A stretch of 64,000 nt of DNA from Myxococcales bacterium (GCA_903642325.1 CAHJWM010000023.1:1-64000); one strand, 5' to 3'; shown: positions 15,536-25,653, numbered from the stretch's first letter. Notes: a model not told the origin generated them from the letters alone. Translations and numbers: made by a program.

Positions 15536-17601
15536 AGCTCGAGCCGTACCCCCACGACGCCAACGAAGGGCAAGCCGCTGACCACGCCGCGATGATCATA
15601 TGTTTGATCGTAGCGATACTCTTCACCGTTGTGATGGTTCGTCACGTTCAAAAGCTCCAGGTAGGCCAAGAGCCGTGCGCGACGTCCGAGCCTGAAGCGG
15701 CGATCTACGCGTACGTCGAGCTGGTAGAAGCTCGGCAGACGAAGCGTATTCTGTGCTCCGAAGATCGGCTGGTACGCGTCGTTCGTTTCAGCGTACAGCG
15801 CGCCGACCACGGGCGTGCGCGGAGCGCCGCTCGCAAAACGGAAGCGAAGCCCCAAACCCCAGTCACCCCACGCCTGATCTGCGACTACCGTGAGCACCTG
15901 CGGTTCATCGTAGTCGAACAAACGCGCGCGGGAAGTTGGCGTAGGCCGCCGTTCGCTGCGCGACAGAGTGTACGCGAACGAGCCCGAGAAGCCGTGGATA
16001 AGCTTTTGTTGTAACAAGAATTGGGCGCCGTAGCTCTCGCCGTCGCCGGTGCCGACGAGCGCACTGGCGAGCTTCGGCGTGGGCGCGCTGTCCCGCACGT
16101 TCAGCCTGGACAGTGCGCGATAAAATCCGGTCACGCTGAGCAACAGTGAGCTCGTAAGCTCGACCGCTTCACCGACGCTCGCGTGCTCGGCACGCTCGGG
16201 CCCGAGCGTGGGGGTTCCGAACACGGCGCTGAGATCGGCGGCTTCCGGGGGCTGTGTATAAATGCCCGCGGCACCTAGTAGAACCGCGCGAGGCGATAGG
16301 CGGAGCCGGACGCTCAATCTAGGCTCGATCTCCGCAATTAGAGAGGACTGCTCGATCGCTGGCGTTTGACCGACGCGCGGCGTGCTGCGGCTCGCTTCCA
16401 AAAGATACATGTCCAAGCGGACGCTGGGCGTCAGCGTCAACGGCCCGAGCTCGCTGTCGAGCGTGAGGTAGGGCGCAGCGTTCAGCACCGTGGCCGACCA
16501 GGTGTCGGTGTTGGTATCCCCGCCGGGCGGTTGACCAAATACGCTCACGTCGCCCTCGCGCGCGGGGATTGTCAGAGAGCCTTGACGGCTGACATTCGCG
16601 TGCGAGCCAGCGGCATCGAGCCCGAGGCGCAAGGTGGCCCTCGAAAGCACGCGCGCGCGCTGCTCTGCACGCACGCCCCAACGCAGCGCCCGTTGCTCGA
16701 GCTCCGCCGTGTCAGCCCCGAAATGTGCAGCCACGTGCGATTCGTCTCGCCCCGCCCACGGCACGACGTCCACGCTCGAGCCGTCGTCGAAAGTCCGCCG
16801 GTACCGCATATAGATCCGTTCGAACGAGCGCGCATCGCTCGTAGAAAGGCGGCGAGCCGGGTCCCGATTGGGCACGGTGCGGCCGAGCTCGTCACCGGAC
16901 CCGAGCCACACCAGGTCGATCGATTCGCGCTCGCGCAGTGCTAATTGTAGCTTGGCCTGATAATCGCGATATCGGGGCACTGCGAAGAGCTCCCCGACGT
17001 CTGGAGCGCCGACCACGCGCAGGGTGCGATCCAAGAGGCCGTAGCGTGCCGCGAGCGCCAAGCGCAGCTTGTTCGAAAGAGGAGCGCTAACGAGCGCAGA
17101 CGCATCCAAGCTGCTCGCCTCGAGCGTTGCGTGCGGGCGATCGCGGGCTAGGTCGCGCGTCTCGAGGCGGATCATTCCGCCGATCGCGCGCCCGTAATCC
17201 GCGCCGAAGGCCCCGGGGGTTAGGGCGACGCTTCGCAGCAGGTTGCCATTGATGATTCCGCGCAGACCGCTCCCGTGAAAAAGCTGAGGGATCTCTACGC
17301 CGTCCACGTACACTCGGGTGTCTTCGGGCGCGGCACCCCAGAGCAAGACCTGATCGTGACCAAGGCCCGGCCGCGCCATACCCGGCGCGTTTTGCAATGC
17401 CTTTGTTGGGTCGTCTTCGGCGCCCGCTTGCGCTCGCGCTTGGTCGACCGATAGCTTGAGCTCGTTCGCATCGCGCCGCGGGCGAATGCCGCGCACGGCG
17501 ATTTCCATCTCCTTTGGCGTCGTCTGCGCCGACACGGGGCGTGCGCTCAGCGCGAGCCCAGCGGCAGCCAGCAGACCGCGCGCGAGCCTGACGGCAATCA
17601 C
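15532..17601 (-). CDS. TonB-dependent outer-membrane receptor
   Basis: 689 residues from GTG at 17601, which overlaps the upstream stop as GTGA and gives a sound signal (VIAVRLARGLLAAAGLALS...SAQ); the frame continues upstream without signal character. The plug follows (DDPTKALQNAPGM, RVYVDGVEIP, GLRGIINGNLLRSVAL, GADYGRAIGGMIRLE). The barrel carries long amphipathic strands and ends in an aromatic-terminated last strand (VGVVGVRLEL). It imports a substrate across the outer membrane using TonB energy; no tonB/exbBD gene is in the window. Its place in the operon with a porin and a binding lipoprotein is unusual. Confidence 0.88.
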   Translation of the reverse strand: MIAVRLARGLLAAAGLALSARPVSAQTTPKEMEIAVRGIRPRRDANELKLSVDQARAQAGAEDDPTKALQNAPGMARPGLGHDQVLLWGAAPEDTRVYVDGVEIPQLFHGSGLRGIINGNLLRSVALTPGAFGADYGRAIGGMIRLETRDLARDRPHATLEASSLDASALVSAPLSNKLRLALAARYGLLDRTLRVVGAPDVGELFAVPRYRDYQAKLQLALRERESIDLVWLGSGDELGRTVPNRDPARRLSTSDARSFERIYMRYRRTFDDGSSVDVVPWAGRDESHVAAHFGADTAELEQRALRWGVRAEQRARVLSRATLRLGLDAAGSHANVSRQGSLTIPAREGDVSVFGQPPGGDTNTDTWSATVLNAAPYLTLDSELGPLTLTPSVRLDMYLLEASRSTPRVGQTPAIEQSSLIAEIEPRLSVRLRLSPRAVLLGAAGIYTQPPEAADLSAVFGTPTLGPERAEHASVGEAVELTSSLLLSVTGFYRALSRLNVRDSAPTPKLASALVGTGDGESYGAQFLLQQKLIHGFSGSFAYTLSRSERRPTPTSRARLFDYDEPQVLTVVADQAWGDWGLGLRFRFASGAPRTPVVGALYAETNDAYQPIFGAQNTLRLPSFYQLDVRVDRRFRLGRRARLLAYLELLNVTNHHNGEEYRYDQTYDHRGVVSGLPFVGVVGVRLEL

Positions 17602-18485
17602 GGCACGTCGAATCCAAGCGCCAACACACCGGCACCGCGATCGTGCGGTCCCCAGGTGTCGCTGTCGAGCGCGATACCCGCCGCAGACGCTAGCGGCTCG
17701 TGGTCGAGCGTGACCGTCACGAGCCAGTGTGCATTCGGACGCCCGCACAATGAGGTGGTGTCGACCCGAACCAGGTACCGACCGCTAGGCGGCTCTTCAG
17801 CCCAGACCACGTCCTCTTGCCGCAAGCCGTCGGCCCTGCATTCGGCGTCAGAGTCGACGTCGAGGGTCCCGTAGCTCGAAGCCGGGGTGTTTTGGGCGAA
17901 GGGATCGCGCGAGCTCCGTGAGCCGTGGAAGATTTCGCTGCCAGCTGGATCCACGACGTGCAAATCCAGATCAGAGTCGACGTCCCAGCTCAGAGTGACG
18001 TTGAGCGCCCCTGGTGTTGCTCGTGACGGGGCGAAGGGCAAGGCGATCAGGGTCTGTCGCCGTGCCGCGCCGAAGTGCGCTGAGTCGTCAACCGCGCGAA
18101 CCTCGAGCGTGTACGAGCCCGGGGCTAGGTTTTGCGCAAACGCGGCAACCGCGCGGAAAGTGGGCAACTCTGGTGCTGATACGTCGGGCACACCGGCGGG
18201 CACGACCCAGTAGCCGTAGTCCCCGCTCAACGCGAGTGTCACCGCAGTTGCGCTGGCAGCCAAGCTACCGCGCACGGGCTTGTTCGAATACCCGGGCCAA
18301 ATAATGGTGGTGAGCAGATCCACGCTGGCAACCGCCGGGCCTGCGTGATCGCTGGGCGTTGCGCCGGCCACGAACTCGGCGCCCGCGATGCGCATGCGTG
18401 CGCCCAGCGCGGGGTCGTTGCTTGCCCCTGCCGAGCAGCCTGCGGCGTAAATCGCGCCAACACCCAAAAAAAACAGGCCGCGCAT
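17598..18485 (-). CDS. Lipoprotein with Asp-rich DLDLHVVDP domain
   Basis: 295 residues with a lipobox (YAAGC, Cys at 17). The central region has LSWDVDSDLDLHVVDPAG followed by GTLDVDSDAECRADG and a PPSGRYLVRVDT strand: the acidic beta-domain known from YfaP/DUF2135-like proteins. The Asp runs suggest calcium binding. It overlaps the porin gene by one base upstream and the receptor by GTGA downstream. Confidence 0.72.
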   Translation of the reverse strand: MRGLFFLGVGAIYAAGCSAGASNDPALGARMRIAGAEFVAGATPSDHAGPAVASVDLLTTIIWPGYSNKPVRGSLAASATAVTLALSGDYGYWVVPAGVPDVSAPELPTFRAVAAFAQNLAPGSYTLEVRAVDDSAHFGAARRQTLIALPFAPSRATPGALNVTLSWDVDSDLDLHVVDPAGSEIFHGSRSSRDPFAQNTPASSYGTLDVDSDAECRADGLRQEDVVWAEEPPSGRYLVRVDTTSLCGRPNAHWLVTVTLDHEPLASAAGIALDSDTWGPHDRGAGVLALGFDVP

Positions 18486-19834
18486 CAGAATGTCAATTGC
18501 CCGCGCACGGTCAGAGCATCATTCGCGAGGCGCGCAGGTGCGCCGCTCGAGTTGCGCCCGAGCGTGTTGTGATTGTGATCGTACTCGAGGGCCAACCGCG
18601 CATCGGCGTAACGAAGCATGGCCAAAAAAGCCAGCGTGCTGTAGCTGCGGTCGCGCGGCACCATCACCGCCGCTTGCTGCTCGCGGGCGTCTTGGTCCGG
18701 GTCGTATCGGTCATAGCGCACGCCCAGCAAGGCCCACGACGTGAGCTCCTGGGTCAGGCCCACATACCAACCTAGCTCGTGCAAATCGTGACCTGCGCCG
18801 ACCGGGTCTGCGCTTTCCAGGCCGCGATCCAGGTTACTGGCGCGCACCAGCTCCCCGCGCAGACTCAGCTCGAATCCGGGCGCAAAAGAGACCGCGAGCC
18901 GCGCGTCGGCCCCGAGCGCAAAGCGATGAAATTCCTGCGAGGGACGGGCAGACGATCCAGCAACCACCTGTATCTCGGTGGACTGAACGATGCCATCGCC
19001 GTTGTCGTCACGCCAAACGAGCTCGTCCTTGGTCGTCGGTGTTCCCTCATGGAAGCCATTGCCCGTGTCGGCCGAGATGCCCAACGAAAATTCGACGTTC
19101 TGGACCGGATTCGTTTGCACCCCGAGATGCCCGATGACTTCCTTTTTCTGATCGGGCGCCAGCGCCGGAAACACACGGTCGCCGATGGGATGACCGTTCA
19201 TGGCCGAGAGGGTCATCTCCAGAAACCGGTACTTGGCTCGGAAGCGCGCGCCCACGTCGTACTCGCCCGGGAAAAACGCGCGTGCCATCGTCGAGCGCTC
19301 GAGAAAAGGGCGCAGCGCGTCTGACTCGGGCACCTCGACGCCGAACGGGATTTTCATGATGCCCAGAGCGAGCTCGAAAAGCGGCCGACCGGGATCGGCC
19401 TTTTCCGGCCAATGAACGCCAATTTCTGCGTTCAGAGGGCGGACCTGGGCGCCGTTCGTGGTGTTCACGTCCACTTCGAGCGCCGCTCTCAAGAAGCGAT
19501 GTTCCGCATCGACGCGGAAGTGACCACGACGCAGCGTGAAGCGATCTTGGTTCAGGGGCGCGTTCGTTGCGTAATCAATCTCATTTCGCGACGCTTGGTT
19601 GTACAGAACCCAGTCCACCTGCACGTAGCCCGACAGGTGCAGCGATGGATGCTGAAGCGCGTCGATGGCGGATGCTTGACGTCCTAGCTCGGAGCGCAAC
19701 GCATCCATCTCGGCTCCGCCGACTACGGGCGGCGAGCGCGAAGGCCAGAGACTCGCTTCATCCGCCCGTGCTGGGTGCGACCAGGCGACACCTAGTAGGA
19801 GCACCCCGGCGAATGCGCCGAGCTGGGGGCTCAT
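18485..19834 (-). CDS. OprP/OprO-like porin
   Basis: 449 residues with a Sec signal (ending SHPARA). After a short coiled segment comes a barrel: LSGYVQVDWVLYN, FTLRRGHFRVDAEHRF, MKIPFGVEVPE, EYDVGARFRAKYRFLEM, and an aromatic last strand (TVRGQLTF). This is the pattern of phosphate-selective OprP/O porins. At about residue 268-279 there is an EF-hand-type loop (DDNGDGIVQSTE). The start overlaps the upstream stop by one base (TGATG), and its own stop does the same with the next gene, so it is co-translated with its neighbours. Confidence 0.8.
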   Translation of the reverse strand: MSPQLGAFAGVLLLGVAWSHPARADEASLWPSRSPPVVGGAEMDALRSELGRQASAIDALQHPSLHLSGYVQVDWVLYNQASRNEIDYATNAPLNQDRFTLRRGHFRVDAEHRFLRAALEVDVNTTNGAQVRPLNAEIGVHWPEKADPGRPLFELALGIMKIPFGVEVPESDALRPFLERSTMARAFFPGEYDVGARFRAKYRFLEMTLSAMNGHPIGDRVFPALAPDQKKEVIGHLGVQTNPVQNVEFSLGISADTGNGFHEGTPTTKDELVWRDDNGDGIVQSTEIQVVAGSSARPSQEFHRFALGADARLAVSFAPGFELSLRGELVRASNLDRGLESADPVGAGHDLHELGWYVGLTQELTSWALLGVRYDRYDPDQDAREQQAAVMVPRDRSYSTLAFLAMLRYADARLALEYDHNHNTLGRNSSGAPARLANDALTVRGQLTF

Positions 19835-21453
19835 CAGGGCAATGGCTCGGGATCGTCGTTCGGTAGCGCGACGGCCTTGGTGACGTGTTGAGCGTTGGTG
19901 CAGGCGTTGATGATCTCAGCGTTCGTAGTCGGCGGGCCGCTGAAGCAGCCCGGGCTAGCGCCCGCGGTGGACACGGCGTCCGGTTCACAAAACCCGTGAC
20001 TACACGTGCCGCCGGCGCAACCCGCGTTCGAGGTGCAAGCGGCGCAGCCTGCCGGCACACCGGTCGCGAGCGGTGTTTTGCTCAAATAATAGCAGGTGCA
20101 CGGGTCTGCGGGGCTGAAGGCGCTGAGCGGACCGCCGTCGGCGGCGCGGCTGACCTTCATGGCGCACTCCGGGATGAGACCGACTTTTATCACGTCCGAA
20201 AGTGCATCGAATGCCTCTGCTCCGACTGGCGGCACCGCCGGAGGTGCACCGCCCACGACCAGATCGACCAGGTATTTGACCGCCGAGTTGCGCGGCTTGT
20301 TCGAGCTGTCCACCGGAGCAATGTAAACGGTGGGGGACCACAGCGTGTAGTGCCCGTCGCGCACGTTTTGCTTGTCGAACGCCCCCGACGTGGAATCGGG
20401 ATAGTAGGCAGTTTTCTGATCGAACGCTTGAAAGGCGAGCGTTTGGATGCCCTTGCTTCGATTGCTGTCATAAACCTCCGCGCCCAAAATTCCGATCGTG
20501 GCTTTGGGCTGCGTCGAGGTGGAGACGGCCGTGACCACATCGCCGGACGCTGCCTCCTGGACGCCTTTCCACTTATTTGGCGGCACGTTGATGTTTTTTG
20601 CCGTCGCCACGAGGGTGCTCTTGGTTGACGGGCGAATGAACATGAACGTTTCGTTGTTCCAAGGGTTGTACGCGGGCGCGAGTGGGTTCTGCGCTCCGAA
20701 GCCGAATGCGTAATAAGCTTCTTCCGCCCAGATGGCCGTTTGATCGCTCGCTTTCGGTACGATGAACGTGTACGCCTGAATCGGGCCCTGAATCAGACCA
20801 AGGCTGGCCGGAGTTGCGCCTAGCCCGCAACTGTCCACGAACAACGCCGAAATGGCCAAGTCGAGTGACACGCCGCCGGGTCCGGTGGTGCATGTCGGCT
20901 CGATCATGGCCGGCGTCCAGTTCGGGTCTTCGACGGTGGAAGGGATATACTTCAACGTGCCGCTCTTCAATACGTTCGCGCCTGCGTACATGTCGCCCGT
21001 CAACGTGCAGGAGCCGGTCAAGAAGAACGCCAGCGTGATGTTCGCCGTATCGCGCAAATGGCGACCGATGTTCTTCAGGAGATTTTCCTGTGTGTCTCCC
21101 GACTCGATGTACAGCACCGTGCCGGGCAGCTTGCCGCACGTGCCCGTGTCCACCGGCAGCGTGACGGGCGCGCCTGCGGCGCCGGCCTGATCGTCCGTTT
21201 CGTTGACGCCTGCGGCGCCAGCGCTGTCTGCCGCCGCCGAGCCGCCGCCCGCGCCAGGCTTGCCAGAGGCGCCCGCCCTTCCACCGGGCTTCCCGCTGCT
21301 TCCGCTACTTCCGCTGCCTCCGCCGAAATCTGCTCCGACGGCGCCCGCCTCCGGGCTTGGTACGCCGTTGGAAGTCGTGGTGTCACTGTCACTGCAGCTC
21401 GCGGACAGAAGCGCGAACGCGAGCGGCGTGAATAGGACGAGTAAGCGTTTCAT
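19834..21453 (-). CDS. Periplasmic-binding-protein-like lipoprotein
   Basis: 539 residues from ATG at 21453 (MKRLLVLFTPLAFALLSASC); the frame continues upstream, but the lipobox start is here. A long Gly/Ser/Ala linker reaches about residue 105. The domain that follows (TVLYIESGDTQENLLKNIGRHL, then YNPWNNETFMFIRPSTKSTLVATAKNI, then GILGAEVYDSNRSKGIQTLAFQ) looks like a type II substrate-binding fold of the PstS/ModA kind. A Cys-rich tail (about 12 Cys) ends the protein. It is probably an outer-surface or periplasmic solute binder; the ligand is inferred from context only. Confidence 0.65.
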   Translation of the reverse strand: MKRLLVLFTPLAFALLSASCSDSDTTTSNGVPSPEAGAVGADFGGGSGSSGSSGKPGGRAGASGKPGAGGGSAAADSAGAAGVNETDDQAGAAGAPVTLPVDTGTCGKLPGTVLYIESGDTQENLLKNIGRHLRDTANITLAFFLTGSCTLTGDMYAGANVLKSGTLKYIPSTVEDPNWTPAMIEPTCTTGPGGVSLDLAISALFVDSCGLGATPASLGLIQGPIQAYTFIVPKASDQTAIWAEEAYYAFGFGAQNPLAPAYNPWNNETFMFIRPSTKSTLVATAKNINVPPNKWKGVQEAASGDVVTAVSTSTQPKATIGILGAEVYDSNRSKGIQTLAFQAFDQKTAYYPDSTSGAFDKQNVRDGHYTLWSPTVYIAPVDSSNKPRNSAVKYLVDLVVGGAPPAVPPVGAEAFDALSDVIKVGLIPECAMKVSRAADGGPLSAFSPADPCTCYYLSKTPLATGVPAGCAACTSNAGCAGGTCSHGFCEPDAVSTAGASPGCFSGPPTTNAEIINACTNAQHVTKAVALPNDDPEPLP

Positions 21454-21490
21454 CGTCAATGCTCCTGAGTGACTTTCTAAATTCGGAAAC

Positions 21491-22423
21491 TTAGGCCGCG
21501 CGCACTTGCGCAACACGCCGGCCACATTGTGAAACGTCATAACCGAGCGCTGACAGCTCGCGCCGGAAGGGCGCGGCAGTCATGCTCTCGAATAACCGCA
21601 CGATACTCGGGACTCGCAAATCCTCGCTCGCAACCACTACGTCGTAGCGCTCCTCGGCAAGCGGCACGAAACCAAGCCCTCGGCTCTGCGCGGCGTCTCG
21701 CGTGGCAATGCCAACATCGGCGACGCCGAGCGCAACGGCCTCCGCGACTTCGGCGTGTCCGGCGGCGTGAACGCATGCCCGAGTTGCGAACTCCAACGAC
21801 AATCTCGCTTTCGTGAGCTCTTGTTCCAATAAGCGACGCGCGCCGGAGCCCCGCTCGCGCGATGCCAGGCGCAAGCTTCGCTCGGCAAACGCCGAGACGG
21901 CTTTTATGCGCTTGGGGTTGCCGGGTGCAACGACGAGCCCCGCCTCCCAGCGTGCGAGCGTGACTATGATTAGCGAGCGCTTTGCCGCTAGGCGTTGTAC
22001 GTCGGGTAAATTCGCCTGGCCGGTCTTGGCGTCGACCAAGTGTACGCCTGCGAGCTGGGCCTGATTGCGCTTCAGCGCCCGGAGGGCGACCGTGCTCGAA
22101 CGTGTAAGCCAAAGAAAGCGCCCCGGCCCCGGCCGTGCGTTGAGACGCTCCGCCAAAAGCCCGAGCGCGGGCGCACAGCCCATGAGCACGACGCCAGCCG
22201 GGTCAGCGGAGACGGAAGAGTCGGAGCCGCCGAATACGTCTTCGACCGCGCAGCCGAAGGCGCGCGCCAAGCGCAGCGCGACGTCGACCGCCGGGACGGC
22301 CCGGCCGGTCTCGATGGCATGCACGCTTTGACGTGAAAGAGCCACGGCGTCCGCCAGTGCCGTTTGCGACCAGCCGCGCGCCCCGCGTAGGTCCCGCACC
22401 CGATTGCGCACGCCTTTGACCAT
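21491..22423 (-). CDS. XRE-type regulator with substrate-binding domain
   Basis: 310 residues. Residues about 5-60 are an HTH_3 domain (RDLRGARGWSQTALADAVALSRQSVHAIETG). After about residue 80 a PBP_like domain follows (VLMGCAPALGLLAERLN, HLVDAKTGQANLP, VAEAVALGVADVGIATRDAA, FVPLAEERYDVVVASEDL), as in regulators of molybdate/tungstate-type genes. It probably senses an anion or small ligand and controls the operon that follows 37 bases downstream. The palindrome at 22434-22450 lies just before its start, so autoregulation is likely. Confidence 0.85.
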   Translation of the reverse strand: MVKGVRNRVRDLRGARGWSQTALADAVALSRQSVHAIETGRAVPAVDVALRLARAFGCAVEDVFGGSDSSVSADPAGVVLMGCAPALGLLAERLNARPGPGRFLWLTRSSTVALRALKRNQAQLAGVHLVDAKTGQANLPDVQRLAAKRSLIIVTLARWEAGLVVAPGNPKRIKAVSAFAERSLRLASRERGSGARRLLEQELTKARLSLEFATRACVHAAGHAEVAEAVALGVADVGIATRDAAQSRGLGFVPLAEERYDVVVASEDLRVPSIVRLFESMTAAPFRRELSALGYDVSQCGRRVAQVRAA

Positions 22424-22433
22424 GAGAGGTGGT

Positions 22434-22450
22434 CTTTACATCACGTAAAG
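22434..22450. promoter_or_regulatory. Candidate operator palindrome
   Basis: Perfect inverted repeat ctttac-N5-gtaaag, 11 bases before the regulator start codon and between it and the end of the ModF-like gene. Spacing and symmetry suit a dimeric HTH protein. It is the only strong palindrome in this gap. Assignment to the XRE regulator is inference. Confidence 0.55.
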
Positions 22451-22540
22451 GATGCTTGTCATTCGAGAACGTGACAGGGGCGAATTTCCGTCGACATCAG
22501 AGCGGCCGTGATCGGGCTCGAGCCGCGCCGCTGCTACGCC

Positions 22541-24097
22541 TCAAACGACCGTCAACACCCAACCCTGAGCTCGATATTCGAACACTTGACGCGTACATGC
22601 GAGCTGCTCATCCGGGTCGTGCGTCACGTACAGCAACGTGGCGTCGGTATGCTGGCCAATGTAATCGGCGATCGTCAGCACCTCGCTCCGGTGACGCGCA
22701 TCGAGGCCGTGGCATGGCTCATCGAGGATCAGGAGCTCGGGCTGCTTGACCACGGCTCGTAAGATCAGCGCGACACGCTGCTCACCGTAAGACAGCTGGC
22801 TAAACGGTTCCGCGCGCTTGTGGGTCAAGCCCACGACGCCGAGCCAGCGCTCAGCCGCACTGATTTCCGAATAATTGGGCTCACGGTACAGACCAATCGA
22901 ATCGTGAAAACCAGACAGCACGGTTTCGATCAAGCTTGCATAACAGCGGTACGCATATTCTACGTGCAGCGCATAGGACACCTGCCCGAGCCTGGCTTTG
23001 ACCTGCCAGATCGATTCGCCCGAGCCGCGTTTCATGCCGCACACGGTCACATCGTTCGCGTACACTTGGGGGTTGTCGCCGTTGATGAGGTTGAGCAGTG
23101 TAGTTTTGCCGCAGCCATTGGGCCCGCGGACCAAAGTGTGCTCGCCGGTTCGAATGCTCAAGCTCAAATCGGAGAGGACGCGCCGCCCGCCGTAGCTCAC
23201 CACGACGTTGCGCAGCTCGATCAACGGTCGACCCGGCCCTTGGCCTGCGCGCTCTTCGCCCGCGACCGTCGCGGCCAGCGTTTCATTCAGGACCGCGGTT
23301 TCAGCCGCTCCGAGCTGCTTCAGCTCGGAGGGGATGCCGCGAGCTTCGAAGTCTTTGCGCGTGCCCGCAAACGCCACGCCGCGATCCACGATGTGAAGTA
23401 CATGAGTCGTGGCTTGCGGGACGTGCTCGTAGCGGTCGGTGATCACCAGCACGTTCGACGGCCGTGGCCCCAAAGCCTCACCGGAGGGCTGCACGGACTC
23501 GGCTACCAGGCGCTCGATCTCCTCACGCAAGACGACGCGCGTCGCCGCGTCCAACCCTTCATAGGGCTCATCGAAGATCAGGAGCGTCGGCTCACGGAGT
23601 AGCTCGCGGCACAGGAGTACCTTACGAATCTCGCCGGTAGATAGATATTTGACGCCTCGCCCCAGCAGGGGCCCGATGCCCAAGCGCCGCACTAACTGCT
23701 CTAGCCGCGCAGGCGCCGTAATAGGCGGCATGGCGGCGCCGCGCTTGCGACGCAAAATGAAATCCAATGCCGCGGTGCCGGGATCGACGCCGCCATCCAT
23801 GAACTCGCCATCGTCGTGGTAGCGCTCGTCGAACACGATTTCCCGCTGCCGCTCGAACGAAATCAACGCCACGGCGTCCGCGTCTGGCCGCTCGCTCCAC
23901 TGGTTGGTCTCGGGGCTGCGCGAGGTGACCGGTAAGCCACCAGCCAAGGCCTGCGCAAGCGCGCTTTTGCCGCTGCCATTGGCCCCCGTGATGACCCAAG
24001 CTTGGAATGGCTCGACGACCCAGCTAAAGTGGCGAAAAATGGGCGCGTCCGCAGCGCCGATCGCGGCGTCGCGGAAGCAAATCCGGAGCGTGCTCAT
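22541..24097 (-). CDS. modF: ModF-like dual-ATPase ABC protein
   Basis: 518 residues from ATG at 24097. It carries two ATP-binding domains: Walker [10 protein letters not shown] with signature LSTGE and Walker B LLIFDEP; then [16 protein letters not shown] and LLILDEP. The first domain has the YLSTGEIRK motif typical of ModF/PhrA. No membrane segment is present. ModF is encoded beside modE in E. coli and is linked to molybdate response, but its exact role is unclear. It lies 117 bases upstream of the regulator on the same strand and divergent from ilvC. Confidence 0.82.
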   Translation of the reverse strand: MSTLRICFRDAAIGAADAPIFRHFSWVVEPFQAWVITGANGSGKSALAQALAGGLPVTSRSPETNQWSERPDADAVALISFERQREIVFDERYHDDGEFMDGGVDPGTAALDFILRRKRGAAMPPITAPARLEQLVRRLGIGPLLGRGVKYLSTGEIRKVLLCRELLREPTLLIFDEPYEGLDAATRVVLREEIERLVAESVQPSGEALGPRPSNVLVITDRYEHVPQATTHVLHIVDRGVAFAGTRKDFEARGIPSELKQLGAAETAVLNETLAATVAGEERAGQGPGRPLIELRNVVVSYGGRRVLSDLSLSIRTGEHTLVRGPNGCGKTTLLNLINGDNPQVYANDVTVCGMKRGSGESIWQVKARLGQVSYALHVEYAYRCYASLIETVLSGFHDSIGLYREPNYSEISAAERWLGVVGLTHKRAEPFSQLSYGEQRVALILRAVVKQPELLILDEPCHGLDARHRSEVLTIADYIGQHTDATLLYVTHDPDEQLACTRQVFEYRAQGWVLTVV

Positions 24098-24115
24098 GGG
24101 TTTTCTTGGCTCATG

Positions 24116-24141
24116 TTGACAGGTGTCCATTTGCGTACAAT
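24116..24141 (+). promoter_or_regulatory. Possible promoter of ilvC
   Basis: A perfect TTGACA (24116-24121) is followed after 14 bases by TACAAT (24136-24141), 42 bases before the ilvC start. The hexamers are good but the spacer is short for a sigma-70 promoter, so only one of them may be in use. Confidence 0.3.
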
Positions 24142-24183
24142 GGATCCGCCCCCTTTCGTCAGGAAAACCGAGGAATCTCCGCG

Positions 24184-25653
24184 ATGAGTTACTTCAATGC
24201 TCTGCCGTTCCGTGAAGCTCTCAAGCAGCTGGGCGTGTGTCGTTTCATGGCTAAAAGCGAGTTCAGCGACGGTGTTTCCGTGCTGCGCGGCAAGAAGATC
24301 GTCATCGTGGGCGCCGGCGCCCAGGGCTTGAACCAGGGTTTGAACCTCCGGGATAGCGGTTTGGACGTGAGCTACGCGCTGCGCAAAGAGGCCATTACCG
24401 AAAAGCGCCCCAGCTACCGCAACGCGAGCGAGAACGGCTTCAAGGTCGGGACTTATGAGGAGCTAATCCCCAGCGCAGACGTAGTCGGCAACCTTACGCC
24501 GGACAAGCAGCACACAGCGGTGGTAGGCGCGCTCTTACCGTTGATGAAGAAGGGCGCTTCGCTGTGGTACTCGCACGGTTTCAACATCGTGGAAGAGGGT
24601 ATGCAGGTCCGCAAAGACATCACCGTGGTGATGATGGCTCCGAAGGGCCCAGGCTCGGAGGTGCGAGTCGAATACTCGCGCGGCTTCGGCATCCCGACGC
24701 TGATCGCCGTGCACCCCGAGAATGACCCCGAGCGCAAGGGTTGGGCCGTGGCCAAGGCGCTCGCGAGCGGCACCGGTGGTGACCGTGCGGGCGTTTTAGC
24801 GAGCTCCTTCGTCGCGGAAGTGAAAAGTGATCTGATGGGTGAGCAAACCATCTTGTGCGGGATGCTGCAGACCGGCTCCCTGCTCTGCTTCGACAAGATG
24901 GTCGAAAAGGGTATCGATCCAGGTTACGCGGCCAAGTTCATCCAATTCGGCTGGGAGACCGTGACCGAGGCGCTGAAGTTCGGTGGCATCACCGGCATGA
25001 TGGACCGCTTGAGCAATCCGGCGAAGCTCAAAGCGCACGCGCTCTCGCTCGAGCTGAAGAAGATCATGACGCCGCTTTATCAGAAGCATCAAGACGACAT
25101 CATCAGCGGCAAGTTTTCGAGCACCATGATGCTGGATTGGAAAGCCGGCGACAAAGACTTGCTAGCGTGGCGCGAAGCCACCGGTAGGACGGCATTCGAG
25201 CAGACGGCGCCGAGTGAAACGCCGATCAGTGAGCAAGAATACTTCGACAGGGGCGTCCTGATGGTGGCCATGGTCAAAGCCGGCGTAGAGCTGGCGTTCG
25301 AGACCATGACGGAGGCCGGCATCAAGGCGGAAAGCGCTTATTACGAGTCGCTACATGAGACGCCACTGATCGCCAATTTGATTTCGCGGAAGAAGCTGTA
25401 CGAGATGAATAAGGTAATATCCGATACCGCCGAATACGGCTGTTACTTGTTCGACAACGCCTGCCGCCCGCTGCTCGGCGAATTCATGATGAAGGTGGAC
25501 ACCGAAGTGATCGGTAAGGGGTTCGAGCTCACCGACAACGCAGTCTCGAATCGCGAGCTCGTGCGTGTCGACGCGGAAATTCGCAACCATCCGGTGGAGC
25601 AGATTGGCACCGTCCTGCGCGCGTACATGACGGCAATGAAACCCGTCATCTGA
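24184..25653 (+). CDS. ilvC: Ketol-acid reductoisomerase, class II
   Basis: 489 residues from ATG at 24184 ([17 protein letters not shown]). It converts acetolactate or acetohydroxybutyrate to dihydroxy acids with NADPH in branched-chain amino acid synthesis. The Rossmann motif is [16 protein letters not shown]. The long form with a duplicated knotted domain and Mg-binding carboxylates (the [12 protein letters not shown] region, then [15 protein letters not shown]) matches the E. coli type. It is monocistronic here, without other ilv genes. Class II enzymes are patchily distributed and often gained by transfer. Confidence 0.95.
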   Translation: MSYFNALPFREALKQLGVCRFMAKSEFSDGVSVLRGKKIVIVGAGAQGLNQGLNLRDSGLDVSYALRKEAITEKRPSYRNASENGFKVGTYEELIPSADVVGNLTPDKQHTAVVGALLPLMKKGASLWYSHGFNIVEEGMQVRKDITVVMMAPKGPGSEVRVEYSRGFGIPTLIAVHPENDPERKGWAVAKALASGTGGDRAGVLASSFVAEVKSDLMGEQTILCGMLQTGSLLCFDKMVEKGIDPGYAAKFIQFGWETVTEALKFGGITGMMDRLSNPAKLKAHALSLELKKIMTPLYQKHQDDIISGKFSSTMMLDWKAGDKDLLAWREATGRTAFEQTAPSETPISEQEYFDRGVLMVAMVKAGVELAFETMTEAGIKAESAYYESLHETPLIANLISRKKLYEMNKVISDTAEYGCYLFDNACRPLLGEFMMKVDTEVIGKGFELTDNAVSNRELVRVDAEIRNHPVEQIGTVLRAYMTAMKPVI

